Assembly (NCBI RefSeq): GCF_014697585.1
Contig: NZ_JACJSB010000023.1
Coordinates: 1-64,000, forward strand
From: Dolichospermum sp. FACHB-1091
Lineage (GTDB): Bacteria > Cyanobacteriota > Cyanobacteriia > Cyanobacteriales > Nostocaceae
Direction of reading: 5' to 3'
DNA: 64,000 nucleotides
Position 1 is the stretch's first letter, and each line of letters opens with the position of its first letter. Positions 10,152 to 19,663 of this stretch are shown here, in pieces. The translations under genes and the position numbers were made by a program. The notes below the pieces were generated by a model, which saw only the letters and a list, made by a program, of their open reading frames with translations, was not told where the DNA came from and ran no database searches.

Positions 10152-11159
10152 ATGGGTAAGCAGCGCGTTCTGTCGGGCGTTCAACCAACTGGTAATTTAC
10201 ACTTAGGTAACTATTTAGGTGCAATTCGTAACTGGGTAGAAATTCAAGATCAGTATGAAAATTTCTTTTGTGTGGTAGATTTACACGCCATCACTGTACC
10301 ACATAATCCCGCCACTTTAGCGGCTGATACCTACACCATTGCGGCTTTATATCTAGCCTGTGGTATTGATTTACAATATTCTCACATTTTTGTACAATCT
10401 CATGTTTCTGCCCACAGTGAACTTTGTTGGTTACTCAACTGCATTACTCCCTTAAATTGGCTACAGGACATGATTCAATTTAAGGAAAAGGCACTTAAAC
10501 AAGGTGAAAATGTCAGCGCTGGTTTATTGACATATCCAGTATTAATGGCTGCGGATATTTTGCTTTATCAAGCGGATAAAGTTCCTGTCGGTGAAGATCA
10601 AAAGCAACATTTAGAACTAGCGCGGGATATTGTTAACAGGTTTAACCATCAATTTGCTAAAAATAAACCTGTATTAAAGTTGCCAGATCCTTTGATTAGA
10701 AAGGAAGGGGCAAGGGTAATGAGTTTGACAGATGGAACACGGAAAATGTCAAAATCAGATCCTTCGGAATTAAGCAGGATTAATGTTTTAGATTCACCTG
10801 AGCAAATTTTCAATAAAATTAAACGCTGTAAAACTGATCCAGTTCGCGGTTTAACCTTTGATGATGTAGAACGTCCCGAATGTCATAATTTATTAACCCT
10901 GTATACCCTATTAGCGGGAAAAACGAAGGAAGCCGTAGCGGTCGAATGTGCAGATATGGGTTGGGGACAATTCAAACCTTTGTTAACAGAAACAGCGATT
11001 AATGCTTTAAAACCAATTCAGGATAAATATAAGGAGGTAATGGCAGATAAAGGCTATTTAGAGTCAGTTTTAAAAGATGGTAAAGAAAAAGCCGAGGCTA
11101 TAGCTAATCAAACCTTAGCAGATGTAAAAGCAGCACTAGGTTATACAGTGCCATTATAA
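10152..11159 (+). CDS. trpS: tryptophanyl-tRNA synthetase
   Basis: Class Ic aminoacyl-tRNA synthetase that charges tRNA-Trp; 335 residues, the normal bacterial length. The HIGH-like motif is GNLHLGNY (residues 14-21), and the tRNA/ATP loop is RKMSKSDPSE. VLSGVQPTGNL at the start and LTYPVLMAADILLYQADKVPVGEDQKQHLEL in the middle are typical of TrpRS. A purine-rich stretch (GAGGAGAT) lies about 20 bp before the ATG, further than an ideal ribosome binding site. It is followed 128 bp later by metF on the same strand. Confidence 0.96.
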   Translation: MGKQRVLSGVQPTGNLHLGNYLGAIRNWVEIQDQYENFFCVVDLHAITVPHNPATLAADTYTIAALYLACGIDLQYSHIFVQSHVSAHSELCWLLNCITPLNWLQDMIQFKEKALKQGENVSAGLLTYPVLMAADILLYQADKVPVGEDQKQHLELARDIVNRFNHQFAKNKPVLKLPDPLIRKEGARVMSLTDGTRKMSKSDPSELSRINVLDSPEQIFNKIKRCKTDPVRGLTFDDVERPECHNLLTLYTLLAGKTKEAVAVECADMGWGQFKPLLTETAINALKPIQDKYKEVMADKGYLESVLKDGKEKAEAIANQTLADVKAALGYTVPL

Positions 11160-11286
11160 TTAGAGTTGTATAGATGTTAGATTCCCTACCTCTTTGACCA
11201 GTCAGGGATCTGACTCATACTAAGGTTTAAACTAGAAAGTGTAATTCAGTTTACCTTTAAGAAAACCTCAAAATTAAATTTGCATC

Positions 11287-12201
11287 ATGCAGAATAGCTA
11301 TAGCACCAGTACATTAAACAACTTCCGCACCGCCGTAGCAGCAGGAGATTTTCTCATTACCGCTGAAGTTGCACCTCCGAAAGGGGGAGATATTACCCAT
11401 ACCATAGAAATGGCGGCGACTCTTAAGGGGAGAGTTCATGCTGTCAATATTACTGACGGTAGCCGCGCTGTGATGCGGATGTCTTCCTTGGTAGCTTCAG
11501 CAATTTTACTGCAAAATGGGATTGAGCCGATTTGTCAACTTGCTTGCCGCGATCGCAATAGAATAGGATTACAAGCTGATTTAATGGGCGCTCATGCTTT
11601 GGGTATCCACAACATTTTAGCTTTAACTGGCGACCCGGTAAAAGCAGGTGATCATCCTCAAGCCAAAGCTGTTTTTGATTTAGAAGCTGTGCGATTATTG
11701 CAGTTAATTAGAAACATGAATCTGGGAGTTGATTTTAATGAAAAACCTTTAACTGATGGTAAATTAGATTTATTTGCAGGGGCGGCGGTAGATCCTCAAT
11801 CTCCCAGTTGGTCTGGTTTACAAAGTCGGTTTGAAAAGAAAATAGCAGCCGGAGCGCAATTTTTTCAAAGTCAATTAATTACTGATTTTGAAATATTAAA
11901 AAAGTTCATGGATAAAATTGCCTCTGGTTACAATAAACCAATTTTAGCAGGAATTTTTCTGTTGAAATCAGCAAAAAATGCCCAATTTATTAATAAGGCC
12001 GTTCCCGGTGTGAATATTCCTGAACACATTATTGAGAGGTTAGCAACAGCAAAATATCCCCTGGAAGAAGGAATAAAAATTGCATCTGAACAAGTACAAA
12101 TTGCTAGAGAATTGTGTCAGGGTGTGCATATTATGGCGGTAAAGCGGGAAGATTTGATTGCGCCGATTTTGGATTTAGCGGGAGTGGAGAAAGTTAGTTA
12201 G
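11287..12201 (+). CDS. metF: methylenetetrahydrofolate reductase family protein
   Basis: A 304-residue FAD-dependent TIM-barrel protein that reduces 5,10-methylenetetrahydrofolate to 5-methyl-THF for methionine synthesis. ITAEVAPPKGGD near residue 24 carries the catalytic-type Glu, followed by NITDGSRAVMRMSS, CRDRNRIGLQADLMGAHALGI and ILALTGDP, all typical of the MetF family. It is slightly longer than E. coli MetF and has the variant FE..PP to AEVAPP seen in cyanobacterial and actinobacterial forms. No riboswitch is evident in the 127 bp before it. A perfect 32-bp palindrome lies 38 bp after the stop codon. Confidence 0.88.
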   Translation: MQNSYSTSTLNNFRTAVAAGDFLITAEVAPPKGGDITHTIEMAATLKGRVHAVNITDGSRAVMRMSSLVASAILLQNGIEPICQLACRDRNRIGLQADLMGAHALGIHNILALTGDPVKAGDHPQAKAVFDLEAVRLLQLIRNMNLGVDFNEKPLTDGKLDLFAGAAVDPQSPSWSGLQSRFEKKIAAGAQFFQSQLITDFEILKKFMDKIASGYNKPILAGIFLLKSAKNAQFINKAVPGVNIPEHIIERLATAKYPLEEGIKIASEQVQIARELCQGVHIMAVKREDLIAPILDLAGVEKVS

Positions 12202-12238
12202 AAGGAAAAAGCGGCCTTGGTGAATGAAAGTTAAATTA

Positions 12239-12270
12239 GTCTTTGCGCCAAGGCGCCTTGGCGCAAAGAC
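12239..12270. repeat. perfect 32-bp palindrome after metF
   Basis: The half-site GTCTTTGCGCCAAGGC is followed immediately by its exact reverse complement, giving a loopless 32-bp palindrome centred on GGCGCC. There is no T-run after it, so a simple terminator function is not clear. Such TTTGCGCCAAGGCGC sequences are dispersed in filamentous cyanobacterial genomes. Confidence 0.9.
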
Positions 12271-12344
12271 GCAAAGATTAAGAGTTTCAGAAAGGGAATT
12301 TTTGATTTTCATACCTCAATTCAGAAATACCGAAAAAGTAATCA

Positions 12345-12497
12345 TACAGGGGTTTCCGCTCTTATGAGGTACTTCATTTGTCCCATCCTCGCACCCCCCT
12401 CAATCCCCGCAGCGGGGGGAAGAAAAGGATAAACTTTTGATATTGGAGGGGGTTGGGGGTGGGGTTCTTGTACCTCATAACATCGGGAAGTGCTGTA
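12345..12497. repeat. family B palindromic element, copy 1 (long form)
   Basis: Ends TACAGGGGTTTCCGCTCTTA and, on the other strand, TACAGCACTTCCCGATGTTA, followed on both sides by TGAGGTAC. The core contains CCCCGCAGCGGGG and GGAGGGGGTTGGGGGTGGGG. Compared with the short copy at 56184 it has an internal extension (AAGAAAAGGATAAAC segment) shared with the copy at 43106. No coding capacity. Confidence 0.85.
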
Positions 12498-12503
12498 TTT
12501 AGT

Positions 12504-12623
12504 AAGTAGATTGGCGTTAAAAATTGTCGTTATGACAAGGGAACTCTTAACTCTTAACTGGGAAGAGGTTTTGGGCAACTTTACTTTTCGTTACTTATGT
12601 CGGTTTTTTCCGTTCACCTATTT
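12504..12623. repeat. family C inverted-repeat element with heptamer core, copy 1
   Basis: Left end AAGTAGATTGGCGTTAAAAA and right end, on the other strand, AAATAGGTGAACGGAAAAAA. The core carries a short heptamer repeat (TTAACTC) between CGTTATGACAAGGG and GGTTTTGGGCAACTTT. The same ends and flanking blocks recur inverted at 30450-30572, where a different heptamer fills the core. It lies 6 bp from the family B element. Confidence 0.8.
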
Positions 12624-12681
12624 ATATTCTCGAATCCTCTTGCCTTCCTAGTCAATCTGGGGATGTTGCATGAGCCGAATT

Positions 12682-13548
12682 TTAGAAACATAAGAAATTT
12701 ACTGGATCAGCGCCGCATTCTGCCACAATCCTTTCGATCAGCTTACTGCGTATACTTATTGCTACATAATCTGCTTCCCTAGTCCATTGGTGAAGGTTGA
12801 TAGATGTTACATGGCGAACTAGCTTCACGCTGTTGGTAAGAAAAACCGTATCGGCAGCCAATAGCTCACCCCAAGTCAGTGATGCTTCACAAGCCTCAAA
12901 GCCAAGTGATCCGGCATCCTGCAAAACTAAGTCACGCATTATACCTGGTAATACGCCATCGGAGACTGGGGGTGTGACAAGCCTGTTCCCATAGAGGCAG
13001 ATAATATTGGCAGAACTAGCACAAGCTACCTTATTATTTGTGTTAAGCATGACTGCATCATCGTAACCTGCCTCCACCGCTTCTTGCAATGCCATAATTT
13101 GATCCAGATAACATAGACTCTTGATTTGCGAGATGGGGGAGCTTTCATTACGCTTGATTGAAGAACGTACAAGAGTTATAGGTTTATTATTCAGGGGAGT
13201 CCAAGGAGTAATACTGGCAATGATGGTTGGTGTGGGTACAGCAGGTAGTAGCAGCCCCCGATCTCCTGATCCTCGTGTTACGGTAATCCTGAGAATAGCA
13301 TGAGATATGGGAGACTCCGCAATAACTGTAGCAATGGCTTCATTAATGCGATCGCGGTCAATTGGCAATTTTAGCTTATGACCACCTTGTTCTAGTCGGA
13401 CAAGATGCGCTTCTAGCTGAAATGGAACATGATTGAAGATCGCTATTGTCTCAAATAACCCATCACCTAGTAGAAGTCCCCGATCTCGAAGATCGAATGG
13501 AACTAGTGTTCCTTTGTATGCCGAAATAAGTTTGTTCTTGTCGTTCAT
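12682..13548 (-). CDS. class IV PLP aminotransferase / aminodeoxychorismate lyase-like
   Basis: A 288-residue fold-type IV PLP enzyme. RGLLLGDGLFETI (residues 23-35) and HLVRLEQGG mark the N-terminal domain, ILRITVTRG the middle, and KSLCYLDQIMALQEA contains the Lys expected to hold PLP (IKSLCY). SSANIICLYGNRLVTPP and GVLPGIMRDLVL are the cofactor-phosphate region. The family includes D-alanine and branched-chain aminotransferases and PabC; the exact substrate is not readable here. It stands alone on the minus strand between repeat elements and the PaaK-like gene, and its codons look less A+T-biased than those of its neighbours, which may hint at transfer. Confidence 0.82.
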   Translation of the reverse strand: MNDKNKLISAYKGTLVPFDLRDRGLLLGDGLFETIAIFNHVPFQLEAHLVRLEQGGHKLKLPIDRDRINEAIATVIAESPISHAILRITVTRGSGDRGLLLPAVPTPTIIASITPWTPLNNKPITLVRSSIKRNESSPISQIKSLCYLDQIMALQEAVEAGYDDAVMLNTNNKVACASSANIICLYGNRLVTPPVSDGVLPGIMRDLVLQDAGSLGFEACEASLTWGELLAADTVFLTNSVKLVRHVTSINLHQWTREADYVAISIRSKLIERIVAECGADPVNFLCF

Positions 13549-13639
13549 TGATCACTGGAACTTCAATCCGTTCTTTTGTGTTTCTGCCTCCAACCCCAAA
13601 TATAATCAAATCACAAATATCTCCCCACAATTCAACAAT

Positions 13640-15142
13640 TCATGAACGAGTATATCTGTGTTTGACTCCTATGGGAAAATATTCAAGATCACCAATGGGT
13701 TTTAATTCTACCAAGGGGGTTTGATATTGGGGGGGAACATAATTAGCAAATTCACTATTCAGACGTAATAATTGGGTCAGAATAGAGTTAGTAATAGATG
13801 ATTTTTTCTGTTCTTGATCTTCTATTCCTGCTGCTAGTTCGACGACTACAGATAAAAAGCGGTTTTTGTCCAAATCTTCTTTTATTTGTAATACAAATTT
13901 ACCCGTTACCCATTCTCTAATAATTGGTTGTTCTAAACCTACTGTAATATTTTCTGGGTAGATATTTGCGCCAAAATAGGAAACTGTAAAGTTAGAACGT
14001 CCGAAAACATAGACAAAAGGTAACTGATTAATTCCGCGATGATTTTCTAATTCTGTGAGAGGATTAAAACCCCAATTTGCTAAAAATTCCAGCATTTCTG
14101 AATAGGAAATTAAACCACCATGATCAAGAATACTATATCTAATTAAAGGAACTCCATTATCCCCAGAAAATAGGAGATTTCCCTCTTCAACTTCAAAAAA
14201 ACGACTGCTAGGATCATATTGGACTAAAGTAGGTAAACGGGACTCTCCAAATAATGCTTTGGCTGCTGCGGGAGTACGCGCTAAAAACCGTCGAATACAT
14301 ATACTTAAAGGGGTTTCATTTCCTAAAACTCCCGCGTCTGCTGTTCCATACAAAGAAGCAAAATCATCACAGGGATTTTCAGAACCCATTCTTTCAGCGA
14401 CTAAATTTCGCCATTCTTCACTAAATACTTCTCCGGCCATTACCAATTTAATATTATATTGTTTCCATTGCATTCCTTGAGCAAGACCCGTATCAATGAC
14501 ATCTTTTAAAAATGGTGGATATCCTAATAATACAACTTGCTGAAAGTTAGTTCCTAATTCCTGGACAATTCGTAAAATTTCCGGTTTATTATTACCTGGA
14601 GTAATGACAGTAAGGGGATAACCTTTAGCAGCTAAATAACGACAACAATTAGTAGTAAACATTCCTCCTACCCAAGTTCCCAAGGAAAAACAAATTACGG
14701 CTAAAGTAGTTTGAGAATCTGCGTAGAAACTATTATGAAAAATTTGCTCAAAGCGGGTTGCTATGTGTAATTCATCTGTTAAAAAACGCGGCCAAAATGT
14801 TGATTTTCCTGTAGAACCGGAGGAAGCGGCTATAAAATCACAGTTTTCTATTTTTCCGTGATAACACAACTCAGATACAGGATATTTTGCTATATAATTC
14901 TCCTTATTAATTTTCGGTATTTTTTGAAAATCTGCCAAAGTCTGAATAGTATCTGGTTTAATTCCGGCTTTTGCCAAAAATTCTTGATATGCAGGTACAT
15001 TAGCTGCGACTTTCTGAAATAATTTGATCACAGTTATTTCTAGATCATGATCGGGATAAAGTTGAAGTTTTTCCTCTACAGGAAGAGATATAAAATTGGT
15101 GAGTTCTTGAATTATATTTTGGGTTTCTGTTGGGGATTTCAT
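13640..15142 (-). CDS. PaaK-like AMP-forming ligase (ANL superfamily)
   Basis: A 500-residue protein with the adenylation-type P-loop SSGSTGKSTFW (residues about 107-117), a motif SLYGTADAGVLGNE matching the A5-like region of phenylacetate-CoA ligases, and FSGDNGVPLIRYSILDHGGLIS carrying the conserved Asp-His region. Enzymes of this group activate carboxylic acids as acyl-adenylates and usually pass them to CoA or another acceptor. The natural acid is unknown. There is no carrier-protein or ketosynthase neighbour. The gene is followed on its 3' side by the class IV aminotransferase, about 90 bp away, so the two might form a small unit; that is only positional evidence. Confidence 0.8.
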   Translation of the reverse strand: MKSPTETQNIIQELTNFISLPVEEKLQLYPDHDLEITVIKLFQKVAANVPAYQEFLAKAGIKPDTIQTLADFQKIPKINKENYIAKYPVSELCYHGKIENCDFIAASSGSTGKSTFWPRFLTDELHIATRFEQIFHNSFYADSQTTLAVICFSLGTWVGGMFTTNCCRYLAAKGYPLTVITPGNNKPEILRIVQELGTNFQQVVLLGYPPFLKDVIDTGLAQGMQWKQYNIKLVMAGEVFSEEWRNLVAERMGSENPCDDFASLYGTADAGVLGNETPLSICIRRFLARTPAAAKALFGESRLPTLVQYDPSSRFFEVEEGNLLFSGDNGVPLIRYSILDHGGLISYSEMLEFLANWGFNPLTELENHRGINQLPFVYVFGRSNFTVSYFGANIYPENITVGLEQPIIREWVTGKFVLQIKEDLDKNRFLSVVVELAAGIEDQEQKKSSITNSILTQLLRLNSEFANYVPPQYQTPLVELKPIGDLEYFPIGVKHRYTRS

Positions 15143-15714
15143 AATTTATCTCAGGTAAAAACTATGCTGTTGACTAGATTTATTTAATTTATCTTTATTA
15201 TCTCGAAAATAGACTGGTAATCATACCATCTTCCCGTAAAACTGCGTCAAATTTTTTGGAAATTTTCTTTTCTGTCTTTGTGTCCTCTGTGTCCTCTGTG
15301 GTTCGTTGATCTTAAATTTCCAATATATTTTATATCTTTAAATAAAGACCAAAGAACGCGGGTAATTTTCGGGTAATTTTAATTAGTATTAAGTTTTTGA
15401 TATTTATAGGACTTACGCAAGATTCATGGAATAACGAACCACAGAGGCACAGAGGTCACGGAGAAATGAGGATTTGAGAGATATTTTGCGTAAGTCCTGA
15501 TTTAGACAGCTAGACCCAATGATTATAATTAAAATAGAACAAAAATCTTGAAATGTCAACCCTGAAAATAGATATTTACTCAAAATTACGGAATATTGCT
15601 AATTGTTAATATTTATAATGGATTTTTTATTTTCATACTCCGTGAGCCAATATTGCGTAAATGCTTCTGGTGATGTTGTATAACTTGATTAGACTTAATT
15701 TATCTCGTAGTATT
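15143..15714. other. intergenic region with a family A element
   Basis: About 570 bp without a gene. It holds the family A element (15407-15499) and common cyanobacterial filler such as GTCCTCTGTGGTTCGTTGAT. It must contain the promoters of the minus-strand ligase and the plus-strand kinase; no clear -35/-10 pair was identified. Confidence 0.5.
15407..15499. repeat. family A MITE, copy 1
   Basis: Terminal inverted repeats AGGACTTACGCAA and TTGCGTAAGTCCT, total about 93 bp. The 5-bp direct repeat ATTTA flanks it (15402-15406 and 15500-15504), as expected for a target-site duplication. The interior (GGAATAACGAACC, CACGGAGAAATGAGG) is nearly identical to the copies at 55377 and 62131. Confidence 0.85.
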
Positions 15715-17430
15715 ATGCAAGTATATTGCAGTCAAAAACACGCAAATAATGCTAATCACCATTTTTGTACTGTCTGCGGTGAATCACTACCCTTGACTGT
15801 GGGGCAAGTTATTGATAATCGTTATGAAATTGGGCGTATATTGGGACAAGGTGGCTTTGGACGCAGTTATCTGGCGGTTGATAGGCAAAAATCTCGGAAA
15901 ATCTGCGTTTTAAAGGAATTTGCGCCTCAAGTTCTCAAACCCCAGGATTTACAAAAGGCCAAGGAGTTGTTTGTACGGGAAGCCAGTGTCCTGGAAAAAA
16001 TTCAACATCCCCAAATTCCTCATTTTCACTCTTCCTTTCAAGCTAAAATTGGTACTAAGGATTTTTTCTTTTTGGTACAAGATTATATTGAGGGTGATAA
16101 TTATGACCAATTATTGGCACAGCGTCAAAATCAGGGAAAATCTTTTAGTGAGGAAGAAGTTATTAATTTACTGCACAATATTCTCCCTGTGCTGGCTTAT
16201 ATTCATAGTTTAGATATTGTTCACCGCGATATTTCCCCGGATAATTTGATTTTACGCCAAAGTGATAATTTACCCGTGTTGATTGATTTCGGTGGCGTGA
16301 AACAATTACCAGCTTATCAAGGGTTTTTGCGGACAAACTTGGCGGCAAATAGAACATTGTTAGGTAAAAAAGGCTACGCACCAGAGGAACAGTTACTTCA
16401 AGGAAAGGTATATAAAAGTAGTGATTTTTACTCTTTGGCGGTAACAGCTTTAGTGCTAATTACGGGGAAACAACCAAATTTACTTTATGATGGTTTTCAT
16501 GGGGTTTGGCTTTGGGGTAAGGAAATTAAGGTGAGTCCCAAGTTAGAGACTGTGTTAAGAAAGATGTTAGCCCATAAGGACAGCGATCGCTATCAAAAGG
16601 CTGAACAAATTATTAAAGATCTACCTTTGGCATCTATGGCATCTGGGGGGCAAACTATGATAAATTCTCACAATCATCCCAATCCTTATGTGACTAAGCT
16701 AAAAACCCAAATGGTCGCACCAGGTATAAAAAAAGTTCGTACTATTGGTGGTAGATTCCACAATAAGACGACATTATTTGTACAGAAAATACCTATGCCC
16801 CTATGGTTACGTCCTTTTACTGTTAGCTTTATGATGACAACGGGGGTGTTATTAACGAGTGTGCGTATGTTCGCTTTGGGAAATTTTGCAGTTAAGGAAA
16901 TATCATCAATTGCATTTCCTGAATTTGCAGTTCCTAAGATACCTGCTATTAATAATTCTGGGGGTGGAAAAAATAGTAACCGCAGTATTCAACAGGTTTT
17001 GAGTCGTGTCCAAGAATTAGAAATTTCTGGGGTATTTTTCACCCATACAGTTAATGAGATTTTCTATATGCAAAATCCGAATTTGAGGGGACGGAAATTA
17101 ACAGAAAAACCAGAAGATGCTGCTTTACGGGAACAATGGAATAACATTGCTAATCAGTTATTAAATAACTTGGAAAAAGCAAATTTAAGTCAGACAGCTA
17201 GACGGAAAATAGGTAGTTATAGTCAACAAGATTCCCAACGGTGGGAACAACTGGCTAAAGCTGGTAAACTGGGTAAATATAAATCTTTCCCAGATTTACG
17301 CACGGACACATATCGAACCTTTGAACCCTTGTTTCCTGGTCAAAAACGCGGTCAACTAAATCAAAAAACTTTTTTACAGATTTGGTATGCGATCGCATCT
17401 GATAAAATTGCTAGTGAAATTGGGTTCTAA
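15715..17430 (+). CDS. Ser/Thr protein kinase with N-terminal zinc ribbon (1)
   Basis: About 571 residues. The N-terminus MQVYCSQKHANNANHHFC-TVCG is a small zinc ribbon. The kinase domain follows, with glycine loop GQGGFGRSY, VAIK-like VLKEF, catalytic loop HRDISPDN, and DFG-equivalent LIDFGGVK. A single membrane segment lies near residues 360-385 (LWLRPFTVSFMMTTGVLLTSV), so the kinase is cytoplasmic and the C-terminal part probably extracytoplasmic. The start at 15715 is chosen because the zinc ribbon begins there; the frame is open to a weaker upstream ATG at 15661. The C-terminal domain (NEIFYMQNPNLRGRKL) resembles the corresponding part of the next kinase, so the two are tandem paralogues. 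Confidence 0.88.
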   Translation: MQVYCSQKHANNANHHFCTVCGESLPLTVGQVIDNRYEIGRILGQGGFGRSYLAVDRQKSRKICVLKEFAPQVLKPQDLQKAKELFVREASVLEKIQHPQIPHFHSSFQAKIGTKDFFFLVQDYIEGDNYDQLLAQRQNQGKSFSEEEVINLLHNILPVLAYIHSLDIVHRDISPDNLILRQSDNLPVLIDFGGVKQLPAYQGFLRTNLAANRTLLGKKGYAPEEQLLQGKVYKSSDFYSLAVTALVLITGKQPNLLYDGFHGVWLWGKEIKVSPKLETVLRKMLAHKDSDRYQKAEQIIKDLPLASMASGGQTMINSHNHPNPYVTKLKTQMVAPGIKKVRTIGGRFHNKTTLFVQKIPMPLWLRPFTVSFMMTTGVLLTSVRMFALGNFAVKEISSIAFPEFAVPKIPAINNSGGGKNSNRSIQQVLSRVQELEISGVFFTHTVNEIFYMQNPNLRGRKLTEKPEDAALREQWNNIANQLLNNLEKANLSQTARRKIGSYSQQDSQRWEQLAKAGKLGKYKSFPDLRTDTYRTFEPLFPGQKRGQLNQKTFLQIWYAIASDKIASEIGF

Positions 17431-17488
17431 AACCGCTTTACACAGGCAAAAATCACCTAAATTGGTTTCAAAGTCCTAATTTCTCCTG

Positions 17489-17513
17489 AGTCCGCAGCGG
17501 TGGACTTTGTTTG
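17489..17513 (+). terminator. putative terminator hairpin after kinase 1
   Basis: AGTCC-gcagcggt-GGACT is followed by TTGTTTGT. A related hairpin with the same GGTGGACTTTGTTT tail follows the RNase R gene at 39190, so this is a dispersed element that may end transcription. Confidence 0.4.
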
Positions 17514-17575
17514 TATAGCTGCGACTTCTAATCGCTAAGTCTCTAAGTTGACAACTGATAAATGACTAATGACAG

Positions 17576-19663
17576 ATGACTAATCTTTATTGTTCTCAAG
17601 GACATCAAAATCCCCCTGGTAGTAACTTTTGTCGTCAATGTGGAGAGAAAATTGCTAATATACCAACATCTGTAAATCATCATATTCAACCAGGTCAAAT
17701 TTTAGGCGATCGCTATGCTATAATTCGGCAAATTGGCCAAGGAGGATTTGGCCGGACTTATTTAGCCGCAGATATTAACCGCTTTCAAGAAAATTGTGTT
17801 TTAAAAGAATTTTCTCCCCAAATACAAACTCCTGATGTTGTCCAAAAAGCAGCGGAACTTTTTCAACGAGAAGCAAGTGTTCTTTATAAATTACAACATT
17901 CCCAAATTCCTAGATTTCGGGAATTATTACCAATTAATTTACCAGGTAAAGAAAGTCTTTTTTTAATTCAAGATTATGTAGATGGTGAAACTTATAATTC
18001 TTTATTAAAACATCGTCAACAACGCGGTTTAAAATTTACAGAAACAGAAATTCGTCAACTATTACAGCAAATTTTACCAGTTCTGGAATATATTCACTCT
18101 CTTGGTGTTATTCATCGTGATATTTCTCCTGATAATTTAATGTTGAGAAATAGTGATCAATTACCTGTTTTAATTGATTTTGGTGGCGTGAAACAAGTAG
18201 CCGCAAATGTCGCTTCTCAATATTATCAAACAGGGGCAAAAACACCTTCTCCTAGTGAAACTTTGTTGGGAAAAATCGGATTTGCCCCGCCAGAACAAAT
18301 GCAAACGGGCATGGTGTCTGCCCAAAGTGACTTATATGCTTTAGCTGCTACTATGTTAGTTTTACTGACAGGTAAACAACCACAAGAATTAATTGATACT
18401 TATAATTTGAGTTGGCAGTGGCGACGGGAAGTTAGCTTAAGTGTTACATTGGGGCAAATTATTGATAAAATGTTATCACCAATTGCCAGTAATCGCTATC
18501 AAACCGCCAGTCAAGTTCTCCAAGCCCTTAACCCTCAACCTGTTAACTATCCGCAAACTCAACCCTCCACCGCCGCAACTATCCCTTTTTCTCCCCCGAA
18601 AACCCCAGTTTCCCCACCTAAAATTACTCCCACTGCTCCCAAACCAAGTATTTGGACGGGAACAAATGTTTTTATAATTACTTTTACTGTAATTATCAGC
18701 GGTGGATTACTTACGTGGGGATTCAAAAACCGCAGTTATAATTTCAACGCAAGTCACCCAATAATTACATCTAACTCCAATTCTAGGGAATCAGTAAAAC
18801 CAGAAGTTAATTTTTCACCAGCGGAAAAACAACGTAAACAAAAATTAAGCGATCGCCGTGAAGAATTAGATATAAATTATAACTTCTATGTTACAATTAC
18901 AAATGATCTATTTTGGGCAAAATACCCCAGTTTAAAAGGGCGTATTCTCAGCGATAGTCCAGAAGATGAAAGTTTACGCGCAAAATGGGATCAAACCGCC
19001 GCTGAAGTTCTAGAAAAGCTGTCAGAACTCAGTTTTGAATCCCGTAGTCAACTAGGAACTTATACATTATCAGTCCTCACTAACTGGAAAGCCGAAGTTA
19101 ATAAAATTAACGTTGCTAGTCGTTCTTTGTATGATTTGGCAGATGTAGCTTTTTTCAGTAAATTTCCTGAACAAAGAAGTAAAAATTTTATTAAACAACC
19201 CATCGGACAAGTTTGGTATGGATTTGTTAATGATCAACTTAACGCCATTCTTGATAGAAGCGCATTTCAAAGATTAGTCTTTCCTGAAGGTGCTAGCGGT
19301 AAAACAGTGAGTGGAAGTCTCAAACCAGGAAGAGGTAAAGTTTTCATTGCTGGACTAGCCAAAAATCAAAATTTAGAAGTTAAACTAGAAGCAAATTCAA
19401 AAGTTTTAATATCAATTTATTCTCCTACTGGAAAAATCAAATTTTTAGAAGATTCTCAAGAAAGAAGTATATCTAATACATTACCAGAAACAGGATTTTA
19501 TGAATTTGTAGTTGTTTCCACAGCCTCAGAAACCGTAGATTATCAACTAACTATCATAGCAGAAAATCCCCCAGAACCAGAGCCAACACCCATAGAAACA
19601 CCAACAGAAGAACCTACACCCATAGAAACCCCGACAGAAACCCCAAACCCTGAGAATAATTGA
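17576..19663 (+). CDS. Ser/Thr protein kinase with N-terminal zinc ribbon (2)
   Basis: A 695-residue paralogue of the kinase upstream. Zinc ribbon CSQGHQNPPGSNFCRQCG (residues 5-22); kinase motifs GQGGFGRTY, CVLKEFSPQ, HRDISPDN and LIDFGGVK; a membrane segment near residue 365 (NVFIITFTVIISGGLLTWGF). The C-terminal half contains the domain shared with kinase 1 (NDLFWAKYPSLKGRIL), then a beta-rich PPC-like domain (SGSLKPGRGKVFIAGL ... YEFVVVSTASETVDYQL), and ends in a Pro/Thr/Glu repeat tail. Such architecture suggests sensing outside the membrane. The 145-bp gap after kinase 1 could allow either co-transcription or a separate promoter. Confidence 0.88.
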   Translation: MTNLYCSQGHQNPPGSNFCRQCGEKIANIPTSVNHHIQPGQILGDRYAIIRQIGQGGFGRTYLAADINRFQENCVLKEFSPQIQTPDVVQKAAELFQREASVLYKLQHSQIPRFRELLPINLPGKESLFLIQDYVDGETYNSLLKHRQQRGLKFTETEIRQLLQQILPVLEYIHSLGVIHRDISPDNLMLRNSDQLPVLIDFGGVKQVAANVASQYYQTGAKTPSPSETLLGKIGFAPPEQMQTGMVSAQSDLYALAATMLVLLTGKQPQELIDTYNLSWQWRREVSLSVTLGQIIDKMLSPIASNRYQTASQVLQALNPQPVNYPQTQPSTAATIPFSPPKTPVSPPKITPTAPKPSIWTGTNVFIITFTVIISGGLLTWGFKNRSYNFNASHPIITSNSNSRESVKPEVNFSPAEKQRKQKLSDRREELDINYNFYVTITNDLFWAKYPSLKGRILSDSPEDESLRAKWDQTAAEVLEKLSELSFESRSQLGTYTLSVLTNWKAEVNKINVASRSLYDLADVAFFSKFPEQRSKNFIKQPIGQVWYGFVNDQLNAILDRSAFQRLVFPEGASGKTVSGSLKPGRGKVFIAGLAKNQNLEVKLEANSKVLISIYSPTGKIKFLEDSQERSISNTLPETGFYEFVVVSTASETVDYQLTIIAENPPEPEPTPIETPTEEPTPIETPTETPNPENN

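Noticed and set aside
12342-12578. Minus-strand frame over 12342-12578 (and its equivalent at 43123-43359)
   Set aside because: Both frames are produced by the family B element; the similarity of their products reflects the repeat, not a gene.
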